Shown here one piece after another: positions 56,450-64,000 of a stretch of 64,000 nt of DNA. The notes under the pieces are model-generated. The model was not told the DNA's origin. It was given only the letters and a program-made list of their open reading frames with translations, and made no database searches. The first letter of the stretch is position 1; the number at the start of each line of letters is the position of its first letter. This stretch comes from Pukyongia sp. GTDB lineage: Bacteria > Bacteroidota > Bacteroidia > Flavobacteriales > Flavobacteriaceae. A program made the position numbers and the translations under genes. The stretch covers positions 186,001 to 250,000 of the forward strand of contig JASBSY010000006.1 in assembly GCA_030148705.1 (NCBI GenBank), written 5' to 3'.

Positions 56450-57061
56450 CTATTTTACTTTTACGGAAAAGAGTTCAGTCTTTTCAATATATCCGGTTAG
56501 TTGATCTTCTGGGTTTACCTTTGCTACCCCTGCAGGAGTGCCTGTAAATATAATATCTCCAATCTTTAAAGTGAAATATTTCGAGATATATTCGATTAAC
56601 GCATCGATCTTCCACAACATCAGGGCGGTATTCCCCTCCTGCACCGTCTCGCCGTTATTCTGCAAGCTGAAATTTATATCGTCCACACTTTCAAACTTGC
56701 TTTTCGGCAAAAATTTACCGATCACGGCCGATCCGTCAAAAGCCTTGGCCTTTTCCCAGGGCAGGCCTTTTTCTTTTAACCGACTTTGAAGGTCGCGGGC
56801 AGTGAAATCGATCCCCAGGCCAATCTCGTCGTAGTATTTATGGGCGAACTTGCGGTCTATATGCTTGCCGATCTTTTTGATCTTTACCAGCACCTCCACT
56901 TCGTGGTGGATCTCTGATGAAAAATCGGGGATAAAGAATGGCTGCTTTTTAAGGAGGATGGCGGTGTCGGGTTTTAAGAATACCACAGGATGGTCGGGGC
57001 GTTCGTTTTCCAGTTCTGAAATATGGTCGGTATAATTTCTACCTATACAGATTATCTTCAT
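56450..57061 (-). CDS. Fumarylacetoacetate hydrolase family protein
   Basis: A 203-residue protein of the FAH superfamily, whose members hydrolyse or decarboxylate 2-oxo acids (acylpyruvases, oxaloacetate decarboxylases, 2-hydroxyhepta-2,4-diene-1,7-dioate isomerases). The metal-ligand motif is IHHEVEVLVKI, with two Glu and one Asp later (GIDFTARDLQ). Other motifs are KAFDGSAVIG and the IIFTGTPAGV loop. The length matches the short FAHD1 type. I start it at the ATG 57061; TTG 57067 is rejected. It abuts the Hpt gene. Confidence 0.9.
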   Translation of the reverse strand: MKIICIGRNYTDHISELENERPDHPVVFLKPDTAILLKKQPFFIPDFSSEIHHEVEVLVKIKKIGKHIDRKFAHKYYDEIGLGIDFTARDLQSRLKEKGLPWEKAKAFDGSAVIGKFLPKSKFESVDDINFSLQNNGETVQEGNTALMLWKIDALIEYISKYFTLKIGDIIFTGTPAGVAKVNPEDQLTGYIEKTELFSVKVK

Positions 57062-57116
57062 ATTCAAAAGTTGACAGTGCGGCTTCCGGGAGCATATCTC
57101 CTACCCGGGAGTGTTG

Positions 57117-57890
57117 TTATAACTTATTGTTTAATTTACTCAGCTTGATTCTGGTGAGGACCTTTTTAGTGTACAGGGGAAAATCGGCATTGAGCAACCA
57201 CCCGAAATAGCCGGGCTCCTGTTCCATCACATCTTCTACTTTCTTGCCCCTGTGCTTTCCGAAACTAAAGATCTCTTCTCCTTCTTTATTATATCCGATA
57301 TAGCCGGCAAAGTCGGCAAAGTTCTTATGTGCGCTATAGCCGGAAAGGAAGCCTACATTATTCTCCAGGTCATCGTAGCGATCCAACTGAGCTTTCAGCA
57401 CTTCGTATGTGGCAATGGTATCGGCTTCTGCGCTATGCGCATTTTCAAGGCTTTTATCGCAATAGAACTTATAGGCTGCCTCCAGGGTTCGCTTTTCCTT
57501 TTTGTGAAAGATGGTCTGCACGTCTATAGCCGCGGCTTTTTTAAGGTCGAAATCTATATCGGCCCTCAGTAGTTCTTCTGCCAGTAATGGGATATCGAAA
57601 CGGTTGGAGTTATAACCCGCCAGGTCGCTGTCTTTTATAAAGGCATACACCTGGGGAGCCAGTTCTTTGAAGCTAGGCTCGTTGGCCACCATCTCGTCGG
57701 TTATCCCGTGAATTGCTGAAACAACCGGGGGTATTGGCATTTGGGGGTTCACGCGCTTGGTGAATCCTTCCCTGTTGCCGTTGGGAAAGACCTTCAGTAT
57801 GGAAATTTCCACGATCCGATCGGTTGCAATATTGGTTCCTGTGGTCTCCAGGTCGAAAAAGCAGATCGGTTTGCTTAAATTTAACTCCAT
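57117..57890 (-). CDS. DEDDh 3'-5' exonuclease (DnaQ/PolC epsilon-like)
   Basis: A 257-residue exonuclease. The RNase T/DnaQ motifs are Exo I FFDLETTGTN (Asp and Glu), Exo II GYNSNRFDIPLL (Asp) and Exo III HSAEADTIAT (His and Asp). The C-terminal ~75 residues contain FSFGKHRGKKVEDVMEQEPGYFGWLL, a motif often found after this exonuclease in Bacteroidota. I start it at ATG 57890, two residues after an alternative ATG at 57896. Its start is 53 bp from a divergent gene, with a shared promoter region. Confidence 0.92.
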   Translation of the reverse strand: MELNLSKPICFFDLETTGTNIATDRIVEISILKVFPNGNREGFTKRVNPQMPIPPVVSAIHGITDEMVANEPSFKELAPQVYAFIKDSDLAGYNSNRFDIPLLAEELLRADIDFDLKKAAAIDVQTIFHKKEKRTLEAAYKFYCDKSLENAHSAEADTIATYEVLKAQLDRYDDLENNVGFLSGYSAHKNFADFAGYIGYNKEGEEIFSFGKHRGKKVEDVMEQEPGYFGWLLNADFPLYTKKVLTRIKLSKLNNKL

Positions 57891-57898
57891 AGGCATGA

Positions 57899-57931
57899 TT
57901 TGTGATACAAAGGTAGTAATAACTACTTTTG
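57899..57931 (+). promoter_or_regulatory. Promoter (TTTG ... TACTTTTG) of the glutaredoxin-like gene
   Basis: TTTG at 57899-57902 and consensus -7 box TACTTTTG at 57924-57931 with a 21-bp spacer, the best two-part promoter match in this window. The gene starts 11 bp later at 57943. Confidence 0.7.
57908..57915 (-). promoter_or_regulatory. -7 box (TACCTTTG) of the exonuclease gene
   Basis: Consensus TAnnTTTG on the minus strand, 17 bp upstream of the exonuclease ATG. It lies inside the spacer of the divergent plus-strand promoter. Confidence 0.55.
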
Positions 57932-57942
57932 CCATACCCGAT

Positions 57943-58554
57943 ATGACCGCTAAAATTCTTTACATCTTAACAATCCTCAGTTGCCAGAGTCTCTTCTCTC
58001 AGGGCCTGAAAGTGTTGATAAGTGAAGAGAAGACGGGCCGACGTGTAGAACTGCTGGCTGAAAACAAGACAAACGATACTTTAAATGTGTTGCTCACCGT
58101 GAATGCGGAAGGTTACAGGCGTTCATCCTTAAAGCCCATTGTTAGGGACATTCCGCCCTTGGAACGAGTTCCGATGATCACGCTCATCGAACTGGATGGC
58201 GTGGAATCCCGTTATACTTTCGACCTGGTTGTAAATGAGCCCGGTTCGGAAAAATTGTTTGAAGAAACATCGCCCGAGCGCGATATTGAAAGGGTATTAG
58301 CGAACCAGCTGGTTATTTTCACCACTGAAAACTGTACAAAATGCGACCGATTGATCGAAACGCTTGAACAAAACCACATCCAACACAGATTGTTCACGGT
58401 AGAGGAAGATGCTTTAATATACCGACAGTTTATGTCCTACGTTGAGAGACGGCTCAACAGTAGCAACCGACCCCAATTTCCAATGATATGGAATCGGGAT
58501 AGCGTTATTTTCGGTTATGATACCATAGAAGCGCTATTACCGATGCTGAAATAA
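57943..58554 (+). CDS. Secreted glutaredoxin-like protein with CxxC
   Basis: A 203-residue protein with a signal peptide (MTAKILYILTILSCQSLFSQ). A ~95-residue N-terminal region of beta strands is followed by a thioredoxin/glutaredoxin-like domain (residues ~115-203). The redox pair is CTKC in TTENCTKCDRLIETLEQN, and PQFPMIWNRDSVIFGYDTIE supplies the cis-Pro-like segment. It is likely a periplasmic thiol or disulfide protein; no partner is clear. The ATG at 57943 is chosen; a frame extending to 57757 overlaps the exonuclease gene. Confidence 0.8.
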   Translation: MTAKILYILTILSCQSLFSQGLKVLISEEKTGRRVELLAENKTNDTLNVLLTVNAEGYRRSSLKPIVRDIPPLERVPMITLIELDGVESRYTFDLVVNEPGSEKLFEETSPERDIERVLANQLVIFTTENCTKCDRLIETLEQNHIQHRLFTVEEDALIYRQFMSYVERRLNSSNRPQFPMIWNRDSVIFGYDTIEALLPMLK

Positions 58555-58569
58555 ATTGAATTTTTGCGA

Positions 58570-59889
58570 TTAGATCACCCTGTTCACATCCCAGGCCTCG
58601 AGATAATCGGCAACTGCCTTTACAAACTGGCCACCCAACGCACCGTTTACAACCCTGTGGTCGTAGCTGTGCGATAAGAACATCTTATAGCGTATCCCTA
58701 TGAAGTCACCCTCCGGAGTCTCGATTACTGCAGGAACTTTCCTGATGGCGCCCAGGGCCAGTATCCCTACCTGTGGTTGATTTATAATTGGAGTCCCCAT
58801 GATACTGCCAAAGGTTCCAACATTGGTGACCGTATAGGTGCCACCCTGGATCTCATCGGGTTTTAACTGGTTGTTCCTGGCTCGGTTTGCCAGGTCGTTC
58901 ACCGCTTTACTCATCCCAACCAGGTTTAGTTGGTCGGCATTTTTTATAACCGGAACGATCAGGTTTCCATCGCCCAGTGCCGCGGCCATACCGAGATTAA
59001 TATTTTTTCGCTTGATGATCTTATCGCCATCTACGGAGATGTTCATCATGGGGTAATCCTTAAGGGCCTTGGCTACCGCCTCCATAAAGATTGGCGTGAA
59101 GGTTAGATTCTCGCCTTCTCTTTTTTGAAAATCGGACTTTACCTTATTCCTCCAGTTCCATATTTTCGTGACATCGCATTCCACAAAACTCTGAACATGA
59201 GCCGATGTTTGTACGCTGTCTACCATGTGATGGGCAATTAATTTCCCCATACGTGTCATCTCGATAATCTCGTCACCCCCGTTTACAGATACAGGTGTGG
59301 CCGGTTTGCTAACCTGCTTTTGCTCAGGTTTTGCTTGCTGAGGCTGTTCCGTGGAAGTTTTTGTGACGGCCTGTCCCCGGCTGTCCAGAAAGGCCAGAAT
59401 ATCGTTTTTGGTTACCCTACCATCCTTGCCGCTACCCTGAATGGCGTCCAGTTCGGATTGAGTGATCTTTTCCTTAGCTGCTATATTCTTCACCAGGGGC
59501 GAATAAAAGCGTTCGCCCGAACTCTCTATAACAGGCTGTGTGGCTTCTTTAGCTGCTTCCACCCTTTCTTCCACGGCCGCAACAATCTCCGGGGCCGGTG
59601 CTTTCTCCTCAGCAGCCGGTGTTTCCGAGGGTTGAGCCCCTTCCTCTCCATTCGTCTCGATAATAGCTATGGTTTGGCCAACCTGCACGACCTCATCGGC
59701 TTCAAACAGTTTCTCAATCAAGACACCATCTACTTCACTGGGTACTTCGCTATCAACCTTATCGGTTGCGATTTCCAGTACAGCTTCATCTGCTTCAATT
59801 GTATCGCCAACTTCCTTTAACCAGTTGGTAACAGTTGCTTCTGCTACGCTTTCACCCATTTTGGGAAGCTTTAATTCAAACTTTGCCAT
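58570..59889 (-). CDS. 2-oxo acid dehydrogenase E2 (dihydrolipoamide acyltransferase)
   Basis: A 439-residue E2 core of a 2-oxo acid dehydrogenase, probably branched-chain type. One lipoyl domain (residues ~1-77) has Lys44 in EIATDKVDSEVP. An Ala/Glu-rich linker follows. The peripheral subunit-binding domain is at ~130-168 (YSPLVKNIAAKEKITQSELDAIQGSGKDGRVTKND is its core). The acyltransferase domain ends with SYDHRVVNG (His411, Asn415), where most E2 enzymes have HRVxDG; Asp to Asn. The E1 and E3 genes are not adjacent. A -7 box TAATTTTG lies at 59928-59935. Confidence 0.93.
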   Translation of the reverse strand: MAKFELKLPKMGESVAEATVTNWLKEVGDTIEADEAVLEIATDKVDSEVPSEVDGVLIEKLFEADEVVQVGQTIAIIETNGEEGAQPSETPAAEEKAPAPEIVAAVEERVEAAKEATQPVIESSGERFYSPLVKNIAAKEKITQSELDAIQGSGKDGRVTKNDILAFLDSRGQAVTKTSTEQPQQAKPEQKQVSKPATPVSVNGGDEIIEMTRMGKLIAHHMVDSVQTSAHVQSFVECDVTKIWNWRNKVKSDFQKREGENLTFTPIFMEAVAKALKDYPMMNISVDGDKIIKRKNINLGMAAALGDGNLIVPVIKNADQLNLVGMSKAVNDLANRARNNQLKPDEIQGGTYTVTNVGTFGSIMGTPIINQPQVGILALGAIRKVPAVIETPEGDFIGIRYKMFLSHSYDHRVVNGALGGQFVKAVADYLEAWDVNRVI

Positions 59890-59927
59890 AAAAAATTATC
59901 TTTCTGTTGCGGGGTTTATTCGCGCCA

Positions 59928-59935
59928 CAAAATTA
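59928..59935 (-). promoter_or_regulatory. -7 box (TAATTTTG) of the E2 gene
   Basis: Consensus TAnnTTTG on the minus strand, 38 bp upstream of the E2 start. Confidence 0.5.
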
Positions 59936-59967
59936 GTCAATTTTTAAAAGTTAGAGATTGAAATGTC

Positions 59968-61098
59968 TTAAAAAACGATAACACTGCCCTTTTCATCACT
60001 TCTGTCGCTGCCAATGATGAAATTACAGCCGGCCGGCCGTATGCGGAAGCGGTTATTGCGATTCTTCATTCTGTCCATTACCATAAAGATCTGGTTATAA
60101 GACATATAATTTTCATCAAAGACCAGCATGGTATTGCTGAGATCGCCGTCGTTAAGGAGCAGCTTAGAGGCAGATTTTACGGGAATATCGATTTTTTCTG
60201 AAAGTGCTTTTAACAGGTTGAGGTTATCGGTTATAACAATGGCCTCCTTAACCGCAGGCCCCGGTTTATCCGGTTTCCGCATCTTCAGTTTTCTCAGACT
60301 CTTTGAAGCGGCAATGCCCGCCTGAACCATTGCGTTCATAAGCAGGTTGCTGTTGTAGTGTTTTTTGTAGAAAATCTTCATTGCCCCGTAGAACCGATCG
60401 AGATAAGCCCCGTGCATTTGCGGGCTTTCACCTTTGTAATGGAGAATCCCATTATTGCCGTAATAATAATTCCGGTAGCCGGCGGCCAATAACTTATAGG
60501 AAAAGTCGATATCCTCCCCGTACATAAAATAGTCCTCGTCGAAGCCGTTTACTTCTGTGTAAACCGCTCGTTTGACAAGCATAAATGCACCGGGCAAAAC
60601 ATCTACCTCGCCCTGCTGCCAGTCGGTGATATCATTGGCGTAATAACTGTTTTTTCGTTTTGCCAGGCCGAGCAGTTTCAGTATTGATGCTTTGGGGGTA
60701 GGCAGGTTTCTTTTGCTTTCGGGAAGAAAGTTTCCCGTGCCGTCCATCAGCCGCACGCCCATGGCACCCATATGGGGAAGACCTGCAGCCACATTAAGAC
60801 AATCGGTAAAGATATTATGGGGTACGGCCGTATCGGGATTCAGGATACATAAATACTCCCCCTTTGCGGCTGCTACTGCCTGGTTGTTTGCCTTGCTAAA
60901 ACCAACATTTTCGGAATTTTCAATGAGGTGTATTCGTGGAAACAGTTCTTTAACCATGGCACAACTCTCATCTTCCGAATTATTGTCGATTACGATAATT
61001 TCGGCATCTATCGAACGAATGGCCTGCTGCACACTCTTAATCGTCTGTTCCAGGAAGTACCGGACATTGTAATTGAGTATGACTACCGAAAGTTTCAT
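59968..61098 (-). CDS. Glycosyltransferase family 2 (rhamnosyl/WcaA-like)
   Basis: A 376-residue GT-A enzyme. The N-terminal fold begins LSVVILNYNVRYFLEQTIKSVQQAI and contains the DXD-like metal site CILNPDTAVPHN (residues ~92-103). A second conserved region is GYVDEDYFMYGEDIDFSYKLLAAGY (sequence GFDEDYFMYGEDIDFSYKL). The C-terminal ~75 residues are an extra domain without clear homology. It is transcribed from the recR gene (3 bp after the recR stop). It probably builds a surface polysaccharide. Donor unknown. Confidence 0.9.
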   Translation of the reverse strand: MKLSVVILNYNVRYFLEQTIKSVQQAIRSIDAEIIVIDNNSEDESCAMVKELFPRIHLIENSENVGFSKANNQAVAAAKGEYLCILNPDTAVPHNIFTDCLNVAAGLPHMGAMGVRLMDGTGNFLPESKRNLPTPKASILKLLGLAKRKNSYYANDITDWQQGEVDVLPGAFMLVKRAVYTEVNGFDEDYFMYGEDIDFSYKLLAAGYRNYYYGNNGILHYKGESPQMHGAYLDRFYGAMKIFYKKHYNSNLLMNAMVQAGIAASKSLRKLKMRKPDKPGPAVKEAIVITDNLNLLKALSEKIDIPVKSASKLLLNDGDLSNTMLVFDENYMSYNQIFMVMDRMKNRNNRFRIRPAGCNFIIGSDRSDEKGSVIVF

Positions 61099-61101
61099 CG
61101 G

Positions 61102-61722
61102 CTATGAGCTTTTAAGAGAGGATTCGAAAGGAATTCGATTCAGAATACTGCGCCCCAGGGTGACCTCATCGGCGTATTCCAGCTCATCCCCTACGGCAAT
61201 TCCCCTGGCTATGGTAGTTGAGAGTATATTATATACTTCTATCTGTTTAAAAATATAGAAATTAGTGGTGTCGCCTTCCATGGTTGAACTCAGGGCGAAG
61301 ATAAGTTCATCGACCTTTTCTTCCTTTACTTTTTGAACCAGAGAACCAATAGTGAGATCTCCCGGGCCAACCCCGTCCATAGGTGATATTTTACCTCCCA
61401 GCACGTGATAATGTCCCCTGAACTGGCTGGTATTCTCAATGGCCATCACATCCCGGATGTCCTCAACAACACAAATAATCCGTTCATTCCGATTGGGGTT
61501 TGCGCAAATCTGGCAAAGGGTGGTGTCTGAAATATTATGACAATTGGTGCAGAAATTTATCTGCGACCGCATGGTTTCCAGGGCCGTTGCCAATTCGAGG
61601 GTGTGTTCGGCAGGTCGTTTTAACAGATGAAGCACCAACCGAAGGGCTGTTCTTTTGCCAATCCCCGGTAATTGAGACATCTCGTTAACAGCATTTTCAA
61701 GTAATTTTGATGAAAATTCCAT
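61102..61722 (-). CDS. recR: Recombination protein RecR
   Basis: A 206-residue RecFOR-pathway protein that loads RecA on gapped DNA. It has the N-terminal helix-hairpin-helix ([17 protein letters not shown]), a C4 zinc finger [16 protein letters not shown] (residues ~62-77) and the Toprim domain ([14 protein letters not shown]). The ATG at 61722 is preferred to the in-frame TTG upstream at 61743. It is the first gene of a unit with the GT2 gene 3 bp downstream. Confidence 0.96.
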   Translation of the reverse strand: MEFSSKLLENAVNEMSQLPGIGKRTALRLVLHLLKRPAEHTLELATALETMRSQINFCTNCHNISDTTLCQICANPNRNERIICVVEDIRDVMAIENTSQFRGHYHVLGGKISPMDGVGPGDLTIGSLVQKVKEEKVDELIFALSSTMEGDTTNFYIFKQIEVYNILSTTIARGIAVGDELEYADEVTLGRSILNRIPFESSLKSS

Positions 61723-61748
61723 AGCATAGATTGATAGCGGCAAGATAG

Positions 61749-61793
61749 AAAAAAAGCCTCAGAAATTGCCCGATCTCAACGCTTGTCTGAAGC
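61749..61793 (-). terminator. Rho-independent terminator of the T9SS repeat protein gene
   Basis: Stem GCCTCAGA (61756-61763) with TCTGAAGC (61786-61793), with one G-T wobble. On the minus strand it is followed by seven T (61755-61749). It lies 10 bp past the stop of the repeat protein and overlaps the recR upstream region. Confidence 0.75.
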
Positions 61794-61802
61794 ATGGAAT
61801 TA

Positions 61803-64000
61803 CTATTTCCTGATAAATTTCCGTGTTACCGTTCCACTTTCAGAAGTTATCCGTGCAAAGTACACTCCTGCATCTAACATGGAAATGTCCAGGGGATGAG
61901 ATGGGGTGACCTCTTTTTCATAACGAAGCAGTTTTCCGCTTGAATCGAAAATTCGCACTTCCGCATTAAAAAGTAGTTCCGAGCCAATATAGAGTTCATC
62001 TCCTGCAGGGTTTGGATAGACTATCGGTAGTTTTTCTGAAGCATGATCTGAAGTTCCAAGAATCACTTCAGCTACAGGGGAAGCCCACGTGCCTCTGCCG
62101 TAGGTAGCTGCGTAGATCTTGCCATCGGCATAGTTGATCTCCAGTTCATTGATGATAACGTTTGGTAAATTGGTATTATATGGCTGCCATTCGGTAAGGG
62201 TGTCATCGATATAATAAATACCATAGTCCATGCCCACATAAAGACCATTGGCCTCGTTATCCTGCCATACCACAGCCAGAGAACTAAAAGCCGGCAAGTT
62301 CTTTCTATAGCTTTCCCAGCTGTTCCCTCCGTCGGTCGATACATATACCCGCTGCCCGTTGGCAACAGCGACGGCAATCCTGTTTTCGTCGGTTGGGTGG
62401 ACGGCTATGGAATTGATGGAGCCGCCCGGATTGGTGACATTTACCCAGGGAGTGGCACCTCCGTCTTCGGTCTTATACAATATTCCTGCATTGCTGGCGT
62501 AAATAACCTGGTTATTAGACGGCGCTACTTTTAAGTGGTCCAGGTTAGACCCGAAGTTCTGGGATATGGCCGTCCAGGTAATCCCTTTGTTGATGGATTT
62601 ATAGACTGTATTGTAGGCCACATAGACTGTATTGGTCTGCTGGGGGTCCTGTTCGAAGGGCGTCACCCATTCTCCCGAACCGGAACCTGGCTCATTTAAA
62701 CCTATCAGCGTAGTCCCGGCATCTTCAGTGCGGTAAAGCGAACCAAATTGTATGGAGCCGTACATTATATCGGAATTGTCCTTATCTACAAAGCCTTCCA
62801 TCCCATCGGCACCTATCCAGTCCTGCCATCCGTCGGCCTCAGAATAAAAAGAACTTCCGTTGTCCTGGGAACCGCCGGTAATGACCACCTGTGGGGTTTG
62901 GGAAACCCCGATCTTATACCACTGTCTGATACCGAGCCCCGACGTAAGATCTTCGTAATAATCTGCATTGATCACAGCAGTATTCTCGGCTTTAAAGATT
63001 CCGCCATCGGTACCGACAAAGAGAGTACTATCGTTAAATAGCAGCAAGTCAACATCGGCATGACAATACCCAATATTAGCCGCTGCCGCACTTCCCGGGA
63101 TCCAGTCGGAGGTACAGCTAAAAGAAACGCCCCCATTTGTTGAACGCCAGGTTAAGATGCCTGCAATGTGTACTTCATTTGCGTTTTGTGGGTTAACGGC
63201 AATATCCATGTCGCGCGGTGCCTGCCCGCTGTTGTCCCCGGCAGTTGTACTATACCCGAAGTAATTGTTCGATCCGTGATTGAGCTCTGTAAAGCTGTCG
63301 CCACTATTGGTTGAAACATAGAACCCGCCAAAAATGCCGGAGTCTGCTTCTACAACATAGACTTTGTCGGCATCGTCGGGTGATACTCCGATCATCTTGG
63401 CGTCGTTGTTAAACCCGCCTATACTGCTAAATGTTTGTCCGCCGTCGGTGGATTTGTGAAAGCCGTCACCCGAGGCATATACCACATTTGGGTCTCCCGG
63501 TTTGAATTCTACGTCGTACCCCTTATTGTCTATTCCCAGGTTCATCCAGCTGGCTCCTCCATCGGTACTTCTGTAAATTCCCGCATTCTGTGAACAGGCG
63601 AAAATGAGGTTCGAATTGGAAGGGTGGATTACAATCTTATTGATAAGGGAATTGCTCATATCGGCCAACAGGTTCCATGTTGCTCCGGCATCGGTGGATT
63701 TAAAGATAATCCCGCTGGAGGATCCAAAATAGTAGATGTTGGAATTGGCCGGGTCTATAGTCACCGAATAAACAGCCATATTGGAGAAGAAATCGTTCAG
63801 GGGCAGCCAGGTTTGGCCTCCGTCTGTAGTCTTCCACACCCCTCCCGTCTGGGCGCCTATGATAATATGGTCGCTGTTCGTCTCATCGATCGCTATGCCG
63901 GTAATCCTTCCCACTCCCGGGTTCCAGCTGGTAGTTGCGTTCCACTCCCTTGGACCCAATTCCTCCCAATTATCAGTTAACTGTTGCCGGTTCCCATCGG
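61803..64000 (-). CDS. T9SS type A sorted BNR/VPS10-like repeat protein (5' partial)
   Basis: The C-terminal 731 residues of a secreted protein; the frame runs off the window at 64000, so the start lies outside. At least eight repeats show the VPS10/BNR type Asp-box pattern, with S/T-x-D-x-G-x-T/S-W such as KTTDGGQTWLPL, KSTDAGATWNLL, RSTDGGASWMNL and VSTDGGNSWESY. Such repeats form beta-propellers. The last ~85 residues (PIVYPNPAGDELYIGSELL onward, ending ITSESGTVTRKFIRK) are a T9SS type A sorting domain. It is an exported surface or secreted protein; the ligand is unknown. A rho-independent terminator follows. Confidence 0.92.
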   Translation of the reverse strand, partial: DGNRQQLTDNWEELGPREWNATTSWNPGVGRITGIAIDETNSDHIIIGAQTGGVWKTTDGGQTWLPLNDFFSNMAVYSVTIDPANSNIYYFGSSSGIIFKSTDAGATWNLLADMSNSLINKIVIHPSNSNLIFACSQNAGIYRSTDGGASWMNLGIDNKGYDVEFKPGDPNVVYASGDGFHKSTDGGQTFSSIGGFNNDAKMIGVSPDDADKVYVVEADSGIFGGFYVSTNSGDSFTELNHGSNNYFGYSTTAGDNSGQAPRDMDIAVNPQNANEVHIAGILTWRSTNGGVSFSCTSDWIPGSAAAANIGYCHADVDLLLFNDSTLFVGTDGGIFKAENTAVINADYYEDLTSGLGIRQWYKIGVSQTPQVVITGGSQDNGSSFYSEADGWQDWIGADGMEGFVDKDNSDIMYGSIQFGSLYRTEDAGTTLIGLNEPGSGSGEWVTPFEQDPQQTNTVYVAYNTVYKSINKGITWTAISQNFGSNLDHLKVAPSNNQVIYASNAGILYKTEDGGATPWVNVTNPGGSINSIAVHPTDENRIAVAVANGQRVYVSTDGGNSWESYRKNLPAFSSLAVVWQDNEANGLYVGMDYGIYYIDDTLTEWQPYNTNLPNVIINELEINYADGKIYAATYGRGTWASPVAEVILGTSDHASEKLPIVYPNPAGDELYIGSELLFNAEVRIFDSSGKLLRYEKEVTPSHPLDISMLDAGVYFARITSESGTVTRKFIRK

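Overview
The window is chromosomal DNA of a member of the Flavobacteriia (phylum Bacteroidota), most likely a marine Flavobacteriaceae. The evidence is a type IX secretion (T9SS) gliding-type C-terminal domain and a T9SS type A sorting tail, many Bacteroidota -7 boxes (TAnnTTTG) just upstream of starts, a DUF4295 gene behind rpmB and rpmG, bacillithiol synthesis (bshC), and typical flavobacterial families (DUF1704/QEGLA, DUF922, the LysM-PBP1 fusion, YwqK-like antitoxin). GC content looks moderate. I found no tRNA, rRNA, CRISPR array, prophage or insertion sequence, and coding density is very high.

Layout, left to right. 1-8.1 kb: the 3' part of a CCA-adding enzyme, heme A synthase, a pRiA4b ORF-3-like acidic protein, a nucleoid-associated protein, an ABC-2 transporter pair and a large T9SS adhesin-like protein. 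8.1-12.6 kb is the most accessory stretch: a dinB-like gene broken by a stop codon, small membrane proteins, an MpaB-like (DUF2236) protein, a four-gene membrane/winged-helix regulator operon behind a palindromic putative operator, a cupin and a VOC protein. 12.7-18.3 kb: uvrB, a small zincin, a GH3-family enzyme, rluF and hsp20. 18.5-31.5 kb: a DUF2254 protein, a TerB-like protein, sucC, lysA, an FabK/nitronate monooxygenase-like protein, mnmA, a YwqK-like protein, yidC, pyrG and a DUF922 zincin.

31.5-45.9 kb: OsmC, a LysM4-PBP1 fusion and guaA in one minus-strand unit; then a DUF1704 (HExxxH/QEGLA) peptidase-like gene followed 6 bp later by a glutathione-synthetase-like ATP-grasp gene, converging with a 3-bp overlap on bshC; then an M14 peptidase, TPR proteins and a glycosyltransferase. 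46-49.6 kb holds one giant CheB-CheR-PAS-histidine kinase fusion. 49.7-57.9 kb is a mostly minus-strand housekeeping block: a sialidase-like lipoprotein, rimO, a SET-domain protein, ftsY, DUF4295, rpmG, rpmB, cinA, a stand-alone Hpt, an FAH-family enzyme and a DEDDh exonuclease. 57.9-64 kb: a secreted glutaredoxin-like protein, a 2-oxoacid dehydrogenase E2, a family 2 glycosyltransferase, recR and a T9SS-exported BNR/VPS10-like repeat protein cut by the window edge.

Most of the window is ordinary core genome. The best candidates for something undescribed are the DUF1704 plus ATP-grasp pair (a hydrolase/ligase couple in a bacillithiol-type organism), the regulator/DoxX-like operon at 9.8-11.7 kb with its palindromic half-sites and twin-CX3C tail, the structured ftsY leader, the SET-domain gene between ftsY and rimO, and the Asp-to-Asn change in the E2 catalytic motif.
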